Source: Betaproteobacteria bacterium
Lineage (GTDB): Bacteria; Pseudomonadota; Gammaproteobacteria; Burkholderiales; SG8-41
DNA: 55,691 bases
Reading direction: 5' to 3'
NCBI GenBank assembly: GCA_947486575.1
Contig: CANKUB010000017.1
Location: forward strand, 1 to 55,691
In this document: positions 9,423-18,100 of the stretch, piece after piece
How positions within the stretch are numbered: the stretch's first letter is position 1
How the letters are laid out: the number at the start of each line of letters is the position of its first letter
The notes under the pieces: generated by a model
What the model saw: only the letters and a program-made list of their open reading frames with translations
Told to the model about the DNA's origin: nothing
The model's database searches: none
Position numbers and translations under genes: made by a program

Positions 9423-9971
9423 ATGCGTAACCGTTTTTCCACAGTACTGCTGGCCAGTTTGTTGTGCGCCGCTATAGTAGCGCCGGTAGCGTTGGTAGGC
9501 GCCAACCCGCGTGATCCGCTCGCAAATCCTGCTATCGATATGGAAGGTTACTTGCAGGTGTCGCGCGAAGCGGCGCAACACCGCGCCTCGCGACGCGTGA
9601 CAGAGGAGGAATTCATGCGCATGAGCCGTGAACCCAACACCATAGTGCTTGATGCCCGCAGCCGCCAGAAATACGATGAGCTTCACGTCAAGGGTGCGGT
9701 GAACCTCGCGTTTTCCGACATCGCGGTGGAAAGCCTTGCACGCGCCATACCCGACAAAAACACCCGCATCCTGATTTACTGCAACAACAACTTTGCCAAT
9801 GCCGAAGAGCCGTTCCCCAAAAAAATGGTGACGGCTTCGCTGAACATCTCGACGTATATCGCGCTCTACAACTACGGCTATCGCAATGTGTATGAATTGG
9901 GGCCGCTGGTTTCGCTCGATAAATCGAAGTTGCCGTTCGCATCGACGCCAGTGAAAAACGCGAGGATGTAA
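9423..9971 (+). CDS. Exported rhodanese-like domain protein
   Basis: This 182-residue protein has a Sec-type signal peptide (LLASLLCAAIVAPVALVGA) and one rhodanese domain: LDARSRQKYDELHVKGAVNLA is the CH2A-like region near residues 78-98, and the active-site loop contains Cys120 in LIYCNNNFANA. Rhodaneses carry a sulfane sulfur on that cysteine. The loop is longer than the canonical six residues, so thiosulfate sulfurtransferase activity is not assured. It lies 111 bp upstream of soxB on the same strand, which suggests a role in periplasmic sulfur handling. A similar small rhodanese gene near sox genes is known in other proteobacteria, but I cannot identify a symbol. Confidence 0.85.
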   Translation: MRNRFSTVLLASLLCAAIVAPVALVGANPRDPLANPAIDMEGYLQVSREAAQHRASRRVTEEEFMRMSREPNTIVLDARSRQKYDELHVKGAVNLAFSDIAVESLARAIPDKNTRILIYCNNNFANAEEPFPKKMVTASLNISTYIALYNYGYRNVYELGPLVSLDKSKLPFASTPVKNARM

Positions 9972-10082
9972 CCGCGTTTCGATATGTATTACGTGGCAGC
10001 TATGCTGCCTGGCTGGAACGGGTTATTCTCCATGGCTTTAATCCTTGCGTAATCCGTTGGTAACTCGCTAACGTAATAAGGC

Positions 10083-11774
10083 ATGAATCGCCGCGAATTT
10101 CTCAGCACACTTGCAGCCGCCGCAGCGTATGGCGTTCCGCTTGACGCCGCGCGCGCGCAGGTAACGCAATCACTCTACGATGTGCCACGCTTTGGCAATG
10201 TAAGTCTGCTGCATTTCACCGATTGCCACGCGCAGCTGTTGCCCTCGTATTTTCGTGAACCCAGCGCGAATATTGGCGTAGGCATGGCTGCGGGGCGGTT
10301 TCCGCATCTGGTGGGGGAACATCTGCTGCGCAGTGCGGGCATTGCGCCGGGCACACCGGATGCGCATGCGTTTACCGCGCTGGATTTTGCTGCGGCTGCA
10401 CGGCGTTACGGCAAGGTGGGTGGCTTTGCGCACTTCGCGACTTTGGTGAAGCGCCTGCGGGCCGCGCGTCCCGGCGCGTTGCTGCTGGATGGCGGCGACA
10501 CCTGGCAAGGTTCGGCCACTTCGCTATGGACACGCGGGCAGGACATGATTGATGTTTGCCAGCAATTGGGTGTGGACATGATGACGGCGCACTGGGATTT
10601 TACCTATGGCGCAACGCGCATGATGGAGGCAGTCAGGTCGCTGGGCCGCACGGAGTTTCTCGCGCAAAACGTCAAGACAGCCGATTTTGGCGACCCGGTA
10701 TTCAAGCCCTGTGTGATACGCGAAATTAACGGTGTGCCGGTGGCGATCATCGGACAGGCGTTTCCGTATACGCCGATTGCCAACCCGCGTTATTTTGTTG
10801 CGGATTGGACGTTTGGCATACAAGAAGTTGAACTGCAAAAAATCGTTGATGACGTGCGCGCCAAAGGCGTGCGCGCCGTAGCGCTGTTGTCACACAACGG
10901 CATGGATGTCGATGTAAAGCTCGCCAGCCGTGTGCGCGGCATTGACGTGATTTTGGGTGGGCACACGCACGATGGCGTGCCGGTGCCGATTATTGTCAAC
11001 AACGCAGGCGGTAAAACGGTTGTGACCAATGCGGGGTCAAACGGTAAATTTCTGGCGGTGCTTGATCTGGAAGTGGAAGCCGGTGTGGTGGATTTTCGCT
11101 ATAAGCTGTTACCGATATTTGCCAATCTGCTGCCGCCTGATGCGCCGATGCAAGCGGTGATTGATCGCGTGCGTGCGCCGTTTAAAACAAAGCTCGACGA
11201 ACCGCTCGCGCGCACCGAAGGGCTGCTCTACCGGCGCGGTAATTTCAATGGCACGTTTGACCAATTGATACTCGATGCGCTGATGGTGTCAAAGAACGCC
11301 GAGATTGGTTTTTCGCCGGGCTTTCGCTGGGGCACCACGCTATTGCCGGGCCAGACGATCACGCGCGAACACTTGATGGATCAAACCGCGATTACCTATC
11401 CGTATGTCACAGTGAATGATATGACAGGTGCTGATATCAAAGCCATTTTAGAAGACGTGTGCGACAACCTGTTTAACCCTGATCCGTATTTGCAGCAGGG
11501 CGGCGACATGGTGCGCGTGGGCGGTATGACGTACACCTGCGCGCCGAATGGCGCAGTGGGACAACGCATTACGGATATGCGACTGAAGGGCAAGCCGCTC
11601 GAAGCAGACAAACGCTATAAAGTCGTGAGCTGGGCGCCGGTGGTTGAGGGTGCTACGGGTGAGCCGGTGTGGGATGTGGTCGAGCGGTATCTAAAGGACC
11701 GCAAGATTATTACGCCGCGTGCGCCGAATGTGCCACGCTTACTGGGTGTGGAGAAAAATCAGGGATTGATGTAA
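10083..11774 (+). CDS. soxB: Thiosulfohydrolase SoxB
   Basis: A 563-residue periplasmic enzyme that hydrolyses the sulfonate from the thiosulfonate-loaded SoxYZ carrier, releasing sulfate in the Sox pathway. The N-terminus has a Tat-like leader (MNRREFLSTLAAAAAYG). Metal-site motifs are present: FTDCHAQLLPSYFREP with Asp47 and His49, DGGDTWQGS, AHWDFTYG with His170 (the SoxB version of GNHE), and GGHTHDG with His294/His296. GQAFPYTPIANPRY is diagnostic. It belongs to the metallophosphoesterase/5'-nucleotidase fold and has normal length. No soxXYZACD genes occur in the window, so its partners must lie elsewhere or the gene is solitary. The convergent neighbour ends 27 bp away. Confidence 0.95.
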   Translation: MNRREFLSTLAAAAAYGVPLDAARAQVTQSLYDVPRFGNVSLLHFTDCHAQLLPSYFREPSANIGVGMAAGRFPHLVGEHLLRSAGIAPGTPDAHAFTALDFAAAARRYGKVGGFAHFATLVKRLRAARPGALLLDGGDTWQGSATSLWTRGQDMIDVCQQLGVDMMTAHWDFTYGATRMMEAVRSLGRTEFLAQNVKTADFGDPVFKPCVIREINGVPVAIIGQAFPYTPIANPRYFVADWTFGIQEVELQKIVDDVRAKGVRAVALLSHNGMDVDVKLASRVRGIDVILGGHTHDGVPVPIIVNNAGGKTVVTNAGSNGKFLAVLDLEVEAGVVDFRYKLLPIFANLLPPDAPMQAVIDRVRAPFKTKLDEPLARTEGLLYRRGNFNGTFDQLILDALMVSKNAEIGFSPGFRWGTTLLPGQTITREHLMDQTAITYPYVTVNDMTGADIKAILEDVCDNLFNPDPYLQQGGDMVRVGGMTYTCAPNGAVGQRITDMRLKGKPLEADKRYKVVSWAPVVEGATGEPVWDVVERYLKDRKIITPRAPNVPRLLGVEKNQGLM

Positions 11775-11801
11775 CACGCAGTGCAGCGCTCGGTGCAGAT
11801 C

Positions 11802-12359
11802 TTAGTGTAAATGCTTTCCGCGCGGATGCAGCGGAATCACCGTTGACGAACCGCTTTGCTGTTCTGAGGCCGTTTGTTTGGGGGGCTGAATTTTGCTGAA
11901 CATATCGCTGATCAATGTGGCCACTTGATCAACTTCGGCTTTACCCAGGTGGCGTGACAGCAGATGGGTGGCATCTTCCACCACGCACTGACGGCGAAAT
12001 TCGTGAATGGCTTCCGGTGTGGGGCCGACAAACACCTGGAAAAATTCGTCGTCGCCGTGATCGGGGTAATAGGTCACTTCGATTTCAGAAGCGTATTCCG
12101 TCAGCGGGCCGACATTCTGTATGGCCGCGCCCAACTTATCCTGAAAGTTGCGGCCAACTTCGCCGGTCCAGCACACATTAAGCGTGCGCTCCTGCGCGTC
12201 GAACACGATGCCGGGTTCTTCGCGTTCAAGGCTGTGCGCGTCAGCGAGCGTCTCGACATCGAGATATTCCAGCCACGGGCGCAGCGCTTGTTCGACTTGC
12301 TTCAAGCGCACGCCCTTGCACAAAAAAATTGATCCGTGTACGTGTACTTCCGTTCTCAT
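11802..12359 (-). CDS. Conserved hypothetical protein (possibly DUF6806-like)
   Basis: A 185-residue soluble protein with no signal peptide or membrane segment. It opens MRTEVHVHGSIFLCKGV and contains EEPGIVFDAQERTLNVCWTG and IEVTYYPDHGDDEFFQVFVG, giving a mixed alpha/beta pattern, and a polar, Gln/Ser-rich tail ending in His-rich sequence. I do not recognise a function; the EVHVHG start recalls a small Burkholderiales family of unknown role (low certainty). ATG 12359 is chosen because the upstream in-frame extension to 12407 is Arg-rich and would overlap the A+T-rich promoter-like stretch. An AT-rich repeat copy (12421-12448) lies about 60 bp upstream. Confidence 0.6.
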   Translation of the reverse strand: MRTEVHVHGSIFLCKGVRLKQVEQALRPWLEYLDVETLADAHSLEREEPGIVFDAQERTLNVCWTGEVGRNFQDKLGAAIQNVGPLTEYASEIEVTYYPDHGDDEFFQVFVGPTPEAIHEFRRQCVVEDATHLLSRHLGKAEVDQVATLISDMFSKIQPPKQTASEQQSGSSTVIPLHPRGKHLH

Positions 12360-12420
12360 AACATTTCCAGTCTCATCAGCCCGCACACAATTGCGAGCGG
12401 AGCGCATTATAGCGTACTTG

Positions 12421-12448
12421 TAAAAATATCAATAAAAACAATAACTTA
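12421..12448 (-). repeat. AT-rich dispersed element, copy 3
   Basis: On the minus strand it reads TAAGTTATTGTTTTTATTGA and on. Its first TAA is the stop codon of the upstream minus-strand gene (12446-13351), and the element points towards the hypothetical gene at 11802-12359. Confidence 0.7.
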
Positions 12449-13351
12449 TGATTTTATAAGGCTCAGTTCAGTGAGCATGGTGCGCATTTGCGATTCTTCC
12501 CGTACGAGATGTTCGTGCAGCGCGGTGCTGGTCAGCAGCAGCGGCGTCCAGTAATGGCGCGTGAGTTCATGCGCCCAGGAGGCTGCTTGCGTAGCGCGCG
12601 TAAGCGCTGTTTGCCAATAGGTAATTTGCGCTGCGCCGATGCCATGCGCACCATGCACACCGCGCCACGCGCCAGTGGTGCAGGCTACGCCTAGCTCCAG
12701 CCAGGTTGGCGTCTGCGCATAAGCGCCCGCCAGCCGCGCGGGCGATGACATCGCCAGCGCGCGTAACGTGCCAGCGGCTAATTCATCCACCGCGCTGGCG
12801 GCCGTAACTGCGGCAATATCGGCATTGCCTGCCACCACATCGGCCACGGCATACAGTGCTGAATCAAACACGCGTATCACCGGCGCACGCACGTCGCCCC
12901 CGGCATGTTGCGTCACTTGCGCGAGTGCAATGTGATTGGGGTTTCCCGCAGCGGTCGACAGCGCCACCGTGACTCTGGCGGTATCGGCGGCAAACAAGCG
13001 TTTCAGCAAATCGCCCGCGCTGCGGTATGAGCTGTCGCTGCGTGTGACAAATGCGATGTATTCGTTATACAGAATCGCCAGCGGCGTGTAGCTTGCGTGA
13101 TTAAATGTGGCGATGCCCGTCAGGTAATCGGTGGTCAGATTCGGCGAGCTGATGCACAGCACATGGGCATCACCCGCGCGGGAATCAACACTCGCCCACA
13201 CGCGGCGTGCGCCATCGCCGGGAATGTTGACGACGGTTGAATTGGCTTCAAGCGCGGCGGCCAGCGTGCGGGCCGTGCGATCGAGGCCGCCACCGGGTGG
13301 CGTGCCGGCGAAAATTTCGACTGGGCGTTCAGGTGTCCACGCGGCAGCCAT
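12446..13351 (-). CDS. Bug/TctC-fold protein without signal peptide
   Basis: A 301-residue protein with recognisable but divergent receptor features: RPVEIFAGTPPGGGLDRTAR matches the first ligand loop, VVNIPGDGARR replaces the usual ENRPGAGG, and an ADVVAGNADIAAVTAASAV segment replaces the VGGQ region. There is no signal peptide. The frame upstream of the GTG/ATG start is closed by a TGA within a few codons, so no leader can be recovered. The start overlaps the stop of the racemase-like gene (TGATG), implying translational coupling. A cytosolic binding protein is the plain reading. It could instead be a degraded receptor, although the frame is intact. Its last codon lies in AT-rich copy 3. 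Confidence 0.7.
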   Translation of the reverse strand: MAAAWTPERPVEIFAGTPPGGGLDRTARTLAAALEANSTVVNIPGDGARRVWASVDSRAGDAHVLCISSPNLTTDYLTGIATFNHASYTPLAILYNEYIAFVTRSDSSYRSAGDLLKRLFAADTARVTVALSTAAGNPNHIALAQVTQHAGGDVRAPVIRVFDSALYAVADVVAGNADIAAVTAASAVDELAAGTLRALAMSSPARLAGAYAQTPTWLELGVACTTGAWRGVHGAHGIGAAQITYWQTALTRATQAASWAHELTRHYWTPLLLTSTALHEHLVREESQMRTMLTELSLIKS

Positions 13352-14067
13352 CACAACTTGAACAGCCGTCCTGCGCCGGGCACATCGCGTTTGTCATTCA
13401 GCAGTCGCAGCATTTGCCACATCATCGAGGCGTTGCTGGTGACCACGGGCAGGTTGTACTTTTGTTCGATGCCGTCGATGATTTCCAGTGTGCGGAAATT
13501 CGAGCAGCTGATGAAAATGGCTTCTGTATCCGGGCGCATCACTTCATCCACCAGCGCCAGAATACGTTCGCGCGTAATCGTGGAGTGCGCCTCGGTTGAA
13601 AGCCCCTGCATCGCCAGCACCTCAAAGCCATCGGCGGTGAGATACTGCTTCAGCCGCTCATTCAGCCATGGCGCATACGGCGAAGCGAGGCTCAGTTTTA
13701 TTGCGCCCAGCGCACGCAGGCCATCCACGATTGCCCTTGATGACGTGGCGCAGGGAATGCCGGTTTCGTCCTTGATACGCTCGGCCAGCGCCTTGTCCTC
13801 GGCGGGCGTGTGCAAAAAACCGCTGGCGGTGCAGCCATAACCGATCACGTTCACCTTGGCGTGCGCGAGTAGTTTTGCGGCTTCGGGCGCTTGTACAGAC
13901 AACCCCATCAATTTTTCTTCGGTGTCGGCCGTATGCGGTATGCGCATCGAATGCACCGACGCGCCACCACCACTGCCAGCACCACAAAGACGCTGCGTTT
14001 CGTATTCCATCACCGTGTTCCATGACGGTACGATGATGCCGATTTTATGTTGCCAAGTGTCGATCAC
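13351..14067 (-). CDS. Asp/Glu racemase superfamily enzyme, maleate isomerase/arylmalonate decarboxylase-like
   Basis: A 238-residue cytosolic enzyme of the two-cysteine aspartate/glutamate racemase superfamily. The start KIGIIVPSWNTVME and the paired catalytic-type cysteines Cys79 (GYGCTASGF) and Cys188 (ISCSNFRT) match maleate cis-trans isomerases and arylmalonate decarboxylases, which act on unsaturated or substituted dicarboxylates. The start is GTG 14067: a perfect AAGGAG (14075-14080) lies seven bases upstream, and the longer frame to 14091 would place it inside the gene. It is translationally coupled to the signal-less receptor-fold gene downstream, so both probably act on the same dicarboxylate (inference). 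It is divergent from the receptor gene at 14135. Confidence 0.8.
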   Translation of the reverse strand: MIDTWQHKIGIIVPSWNTVMEYETQRLCGAGSGGGASVHSMRIPHTADTEEKLMGLSVQAPEAAKLLAHAKVNVIGYGCTASGFLHTPAEDKALAERIKDETGIPCATSSRAIVDGLRALGAIKLSLASPYAPWLNERLKQYLTADGFEVLAMQGLSTEAHSTITRERILALVDEVMRPDTEAIFISCSNFRTLEIIDGIEQKYNLPVVTSNASMMWQMLRLLNDKRDVPGAGRLFKL

Positions 14068-14134
14068 GCGGGTTCTCCTTGCACGAAGCATAGCAGATAC
14101 TTTAGGCTAGCCATGAATACACACAAGGATTTTC

Positions 14135-15097
14135 ATGAAGACGCAATGTGCACGTTTGCTGGCCATGCTGGCTATAGTTGCCATCCCGGCCTTCGGTCAG
14201 GGATATCCGCAAAAGCCCATACGCATCGTGGTGCCGTTTCCGGCGGGAGGCACCACGGATATTCTCGCGCGCGCCATCGGCCAGAAATTGACCGAGCAAT
14301 GGAAGCAACAAGTCATCATCGACAACCGCCCCGGTGCAGGCGCCAATATCGGCGCTGAGGTTGCAGCCAGGTCGCCGCCCGATGGCTATACCCTGTTTGG
14401 CATATCAACCGCGCACGCCATCAATCCCAGCCTGTATGGCAAGCTTGCCTATGATCCCATCAGAGATTTCGCGCCAGTGACCAACGTCGCGGTGGTGTCA
14501 CAGATTCTGACGGTACATCCGTCATTGCCGGTGAAATCCGTCAAGGCGTTTATCGCCTACGCCAAAGTAAGGCCGGGCGAGTTGAATTACAGCTCGGCAG
14601 GTAACGGCAGCCAGCCGCATCTCACCGCTGAATTGTTCAAATCGATGACGGGCGTTGGCATCGTGCATGTGCCGTACAAGGGCGCGCCACCCGCCATGGT
14701 GGATTTGCTGGCCGGGCAAGTGGCGATTACGTTTGCCACCGCGCCGTCTGCGGTGCCTTATATACGCACCGGCAAATTGCGCGCACTCGGCGTAAGCACA
14801 CCCAAGCGTATCAATGCCTTGCCTGACATTCCCACCATCGCTGAAGCCGGTGTGGCCGGATTTGAAGCCGTTGGCTGGAACGGTTTGGTTGTACCCGCAG
14901 CTACGCCCACAGCGATTATTGAACGTTTGCACGGCGCCATCGTTAAAATCGTGGAAGAACCGTCCATGAGCAAGTATCTCGCTGATCAAGGCGCCGATCC
15001 CTGGACCATGACACCCGCACAGTATGGCGACTACATCAAATCTGAAGTGGCGAAATGGGCCAAAGTCGTCAAGGCGTCAGGCGCGAAGATTGACTGA
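14135..15097 (+). CDS. Bug/TctC-family periplasmic solute receptor
   Basis: A 320-residue, very typical receptor: leader MKTQCARLLAMLAIVAIPAFGQ, then YPQKPIRIVVPFPAGGTTDI, VIIDNRPGAGANIGAE, PPDGYTLFG, VGIVHVPYKGAPPAMVDLLAGQ, and an end at KWAKVVKASGAKID. AAGGA about seven bases before ATG 14135 supports the start. It is divergent from the racemase-like gene, with about 67 bp between the starts, so the two transcription units may share a control region and a substrate. The large SNF2 gene starts 33 bp downstream. Confidence 0.94.
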   Translation: MKTQCARLLAMLAIVAIPAFGQGYPQKPIRIVVPFPAGGTTDILARAIGQKLTEQWKQQVIIDNRPGAGANIGAEVAARSPPDGYTLFGISTAHAINPSLYGKLAYDPIRDFAPVTNVAVVSQILTVHPSLPVKSVKAFIAYAKVRPGELNYSSAGNGSQPHLTAELFKSMTGVGIVHVPYKGAPPAMVDLLAGQVAITFATAPSAVPYIRTGKLRALGVSTPKRINALPDIPTIAEAGVAGFEAVGWNGLVVPAATPTAIIERLHGAIVKIVEEPSMSKYLADQGADPWTMTPAQYGDYIKSEVAKWAKVVKASGAKID

Positions 15098-15130
15098 TTG
15101 CATGCGGTTTTTCGGCAGACAGGATTGACT

Positions 15131-18100
15131 ATGAAAGATTTATTTGAAGCCGATGCTGCGGCACCCGCACCTGGCGCGCAGTCTGTGCCCGGCACGTCGG
15201 CTGAATACACGACGTTAGTGCAATTGCTCGCCGCCATTGGCGTGCCGCTGGGCAAGACACGTGTTCTGGAAGCTGCGCGCCTTACGGGTCTGCGAGGGGC
15301 GGGCGGGCGTAGCTACAATGCCGATATGGTGACCGCCGAATTGCAGCAGGCGATGAAGTGCGGCTGGGTGAAACAGGTCACTGCCGGATATGTGTGCGAT
15401 ACCGCCCACGGACAAGCCGCATTTCGCATGGCCGCGCTTACGGGCCAGGTGAAGACGTGGCAACCCGCGATATGGAAGATATTGCAAGTGCCTGTCAATA
15501 TGGCATCTTGGGATTACACCTATCTGGACGGCAATGCGCTTTCGATCATGCGCGTCGCCGCATGCAGCGGATTCGCCGGCAAGGCGCTGGAAGCGTTGAA
15601 TGGCTATCTGCGACATTATGACCCGACGCATCTGTTTTTCCGGGCCATGTGCCAACCTTTCGACGCCGCGTTGCTTGAACGGGTGGCACCGGCAGAGCGC
15701 GATCATTTTGTCGAGCGCAGCCTGATGTGGATGTTCTACACCCCCAATGATTCTGCATCGCAGTTGGTGCAATGGGCTTGGCAGCGCTGCACAGACGCGG
15801 ATGTGGCGATCGGGTTGCGCTACCGCACGTGCGAACATCTGTTGTGGCAGAGCCGCATCGATGAAGCGCTGACGTTGATCGCGGGCGACGAATCGGGCAA
15901 TGCCATCGCCATGCGTGCCGCAGCAGCCGCAATGCGGCGTGAACCGGGTGCGCTGGAACACTACGCACGCGCGTTTGATGCATTGCGTAAAGTAACCAGC
16001 AAAAAAGTCGATTTGTTGCCGCTATCCAGCGCGTGGCTGCATGCGGCGGCGCTGATTGTGCAGAATGAACCCAAGGCGCTGGAGCAAGCGCGACGTTTTT
16101 GCCGTGCCGAAGCGCGTGCGATTGGCCGTCAGCATGATTGGGCGTGGATACGGCTGCAAGAAGTTGCCGAAGTGCGCCTGGGCGACCGCGAGCCGGAATC
16201 GATACATCTCGCGCTGGAGCATGTGCATGGATTAGCGGGTTTGATCGCTTTGGAAACCGCAGCGTGGCTCAAAAAACGTGCCAGCGGTGCGCCGCTGGCG
16301 CACGCCAAGCGCTGTGCGCAGGAATTCGTGCGCGCGGGCTACACTTGGGCGGCACGCGAGTGCGAAGCCGCGATCGCGATCCTGGGCGGTCATACGCCGG
16401 GCGCTGAATTTGCCGGTACGCTGGCGACGGCGTTCGCTAACGAACAGACGTGGCGACGCGCGCTGGCCGCGATCAATGCGCTGTCGGATGCCAAGCGTGT
16501 GGATGCGGAAGACACGCGCTTGGTGTGGATTATTTCGATGACCCGCGACACCGTGGATAACATCGACGCGTGGGAGCAAAAGCGTGGCCCGCGTGGCTGG
16601 AACAAAGGCAAACGTGCGACCTACGCGCGATTGTCGAAAACCGATACGCTCACACCGCGCGATGCGCAGGTATGCGGCGCACTGGATCGCATCAGCAGTG
16701 TGTCGTATCACGTCGATACCGGGCGCGCTTTGCCGGCGCTGGTGGGGCACCCGCTGGTGTTTTTTGATGATGACCTCGCCACCCCGGTGGAGTTGATTTT
16801 AAGCGACCCGGAACTGACCGTTACGCGCAGTAAACAGGGCTTGCGCGTTTCGCTCAATCCCGATTTGCGCGCGGTGTTCGCCAGGCGCGATTACAACCCC
16901 TTTGTGCACATCGATGAATCACGCAAGACCGAACGCACCTTGCTCGTGCGCGACACGCCCACGCGCGCACGGGTGGTGCGGCTGACGGCAGCGCACAAGC
17001 GTGTGGCCGAACTGGTGGGCGAATCACTGTTGGTGCCGGATGAAGGCGCTGAAGAATTGTCGCGCGCGATTGAATCCGCTGCACGATTTTTTCAGGTGCA
17101 TTCAGCGGTAGCTTCCGCGTTGCCGGAAGTGGCCGCTGATGCGTCGCTGCGAGCGGAGCTTGCCCCGGCAGGCGACGGCTTGCGGCTGCGTCTCGCGGTG
17201 CAGCCATTTAGTAACGCAGGGCCGCGCTACGCGCCCGGTGTGGGTGGTGCCCGTGTGATTGCGGAAGTGGCTGGTGAACGCCGCGCAGCGCTGCGCGATT
17301 TGCGCGCGGAGCAGGCCAGCGCCACCGGTGTACTGGATGCCTTGCCCATGCTCGATAGCGACACGCAGGATTTCGAGTGGCATATCGATGAGCCACAAGA
17401 TTGTTTGCAGTTGGTTGAAACCCTGCAAGGCATGGAGCAACAGGACGGCGCCGTGCGTATTGAGTGGCCGTCCGGCGTGAAATTCAAAGTGACGCGCGCC
17501 TATGGTGCAGCAGATTTCAAACTCAATTGCAGTTCCAGCGGCGGCTGGTTTGTTGCCAGCGGCGGGTTGCAACTGGACGAAGGTACGGTGGTTGATATGG
17601 CGCGCCTGATCGAGTTTGCGCGGCAATCCGGTGGGCGCTTTGTACCGCTGGGTGAAGGCGGTTTTGTGGCGCTGACCGAAGATCTGCGCCGCCGAATTGA
17701 TGAATTCGCCAGCCTGGTGGAGCCTTCGCCCGATGGCCTGCGTGTGCATGCCCTGGCCGCAGGCGCGATGGAAGAAATCGCGGAAGGCACCAACTGGACT
17801 AGCGACAAAGCATGGGCCGCGCGCATGAAAAAAGTGCGCGAGGCCGAAACACTGGAGCCGGAAGTACCGTCAACCCTGGCGGCGGAATTGCGTGAGTATC
17901 AGTTCGAGGGCTATCAATGGCTGGCGCGCCTTGCGCATTGGGGCGCGGGTGCGTGTCTGGCCGATGACATGGGGCTGGGCAAAACGGTGCAGACCCTGGC
18001 GCTGTTGCTGCGACGCGCACCCGACGGCGCTGCGCTGGTGGTAGCACCCACGTCGGTGTGCGCGCTGTGGGTGGATGAGGTGCGCCGCTTTGCGCCCACA

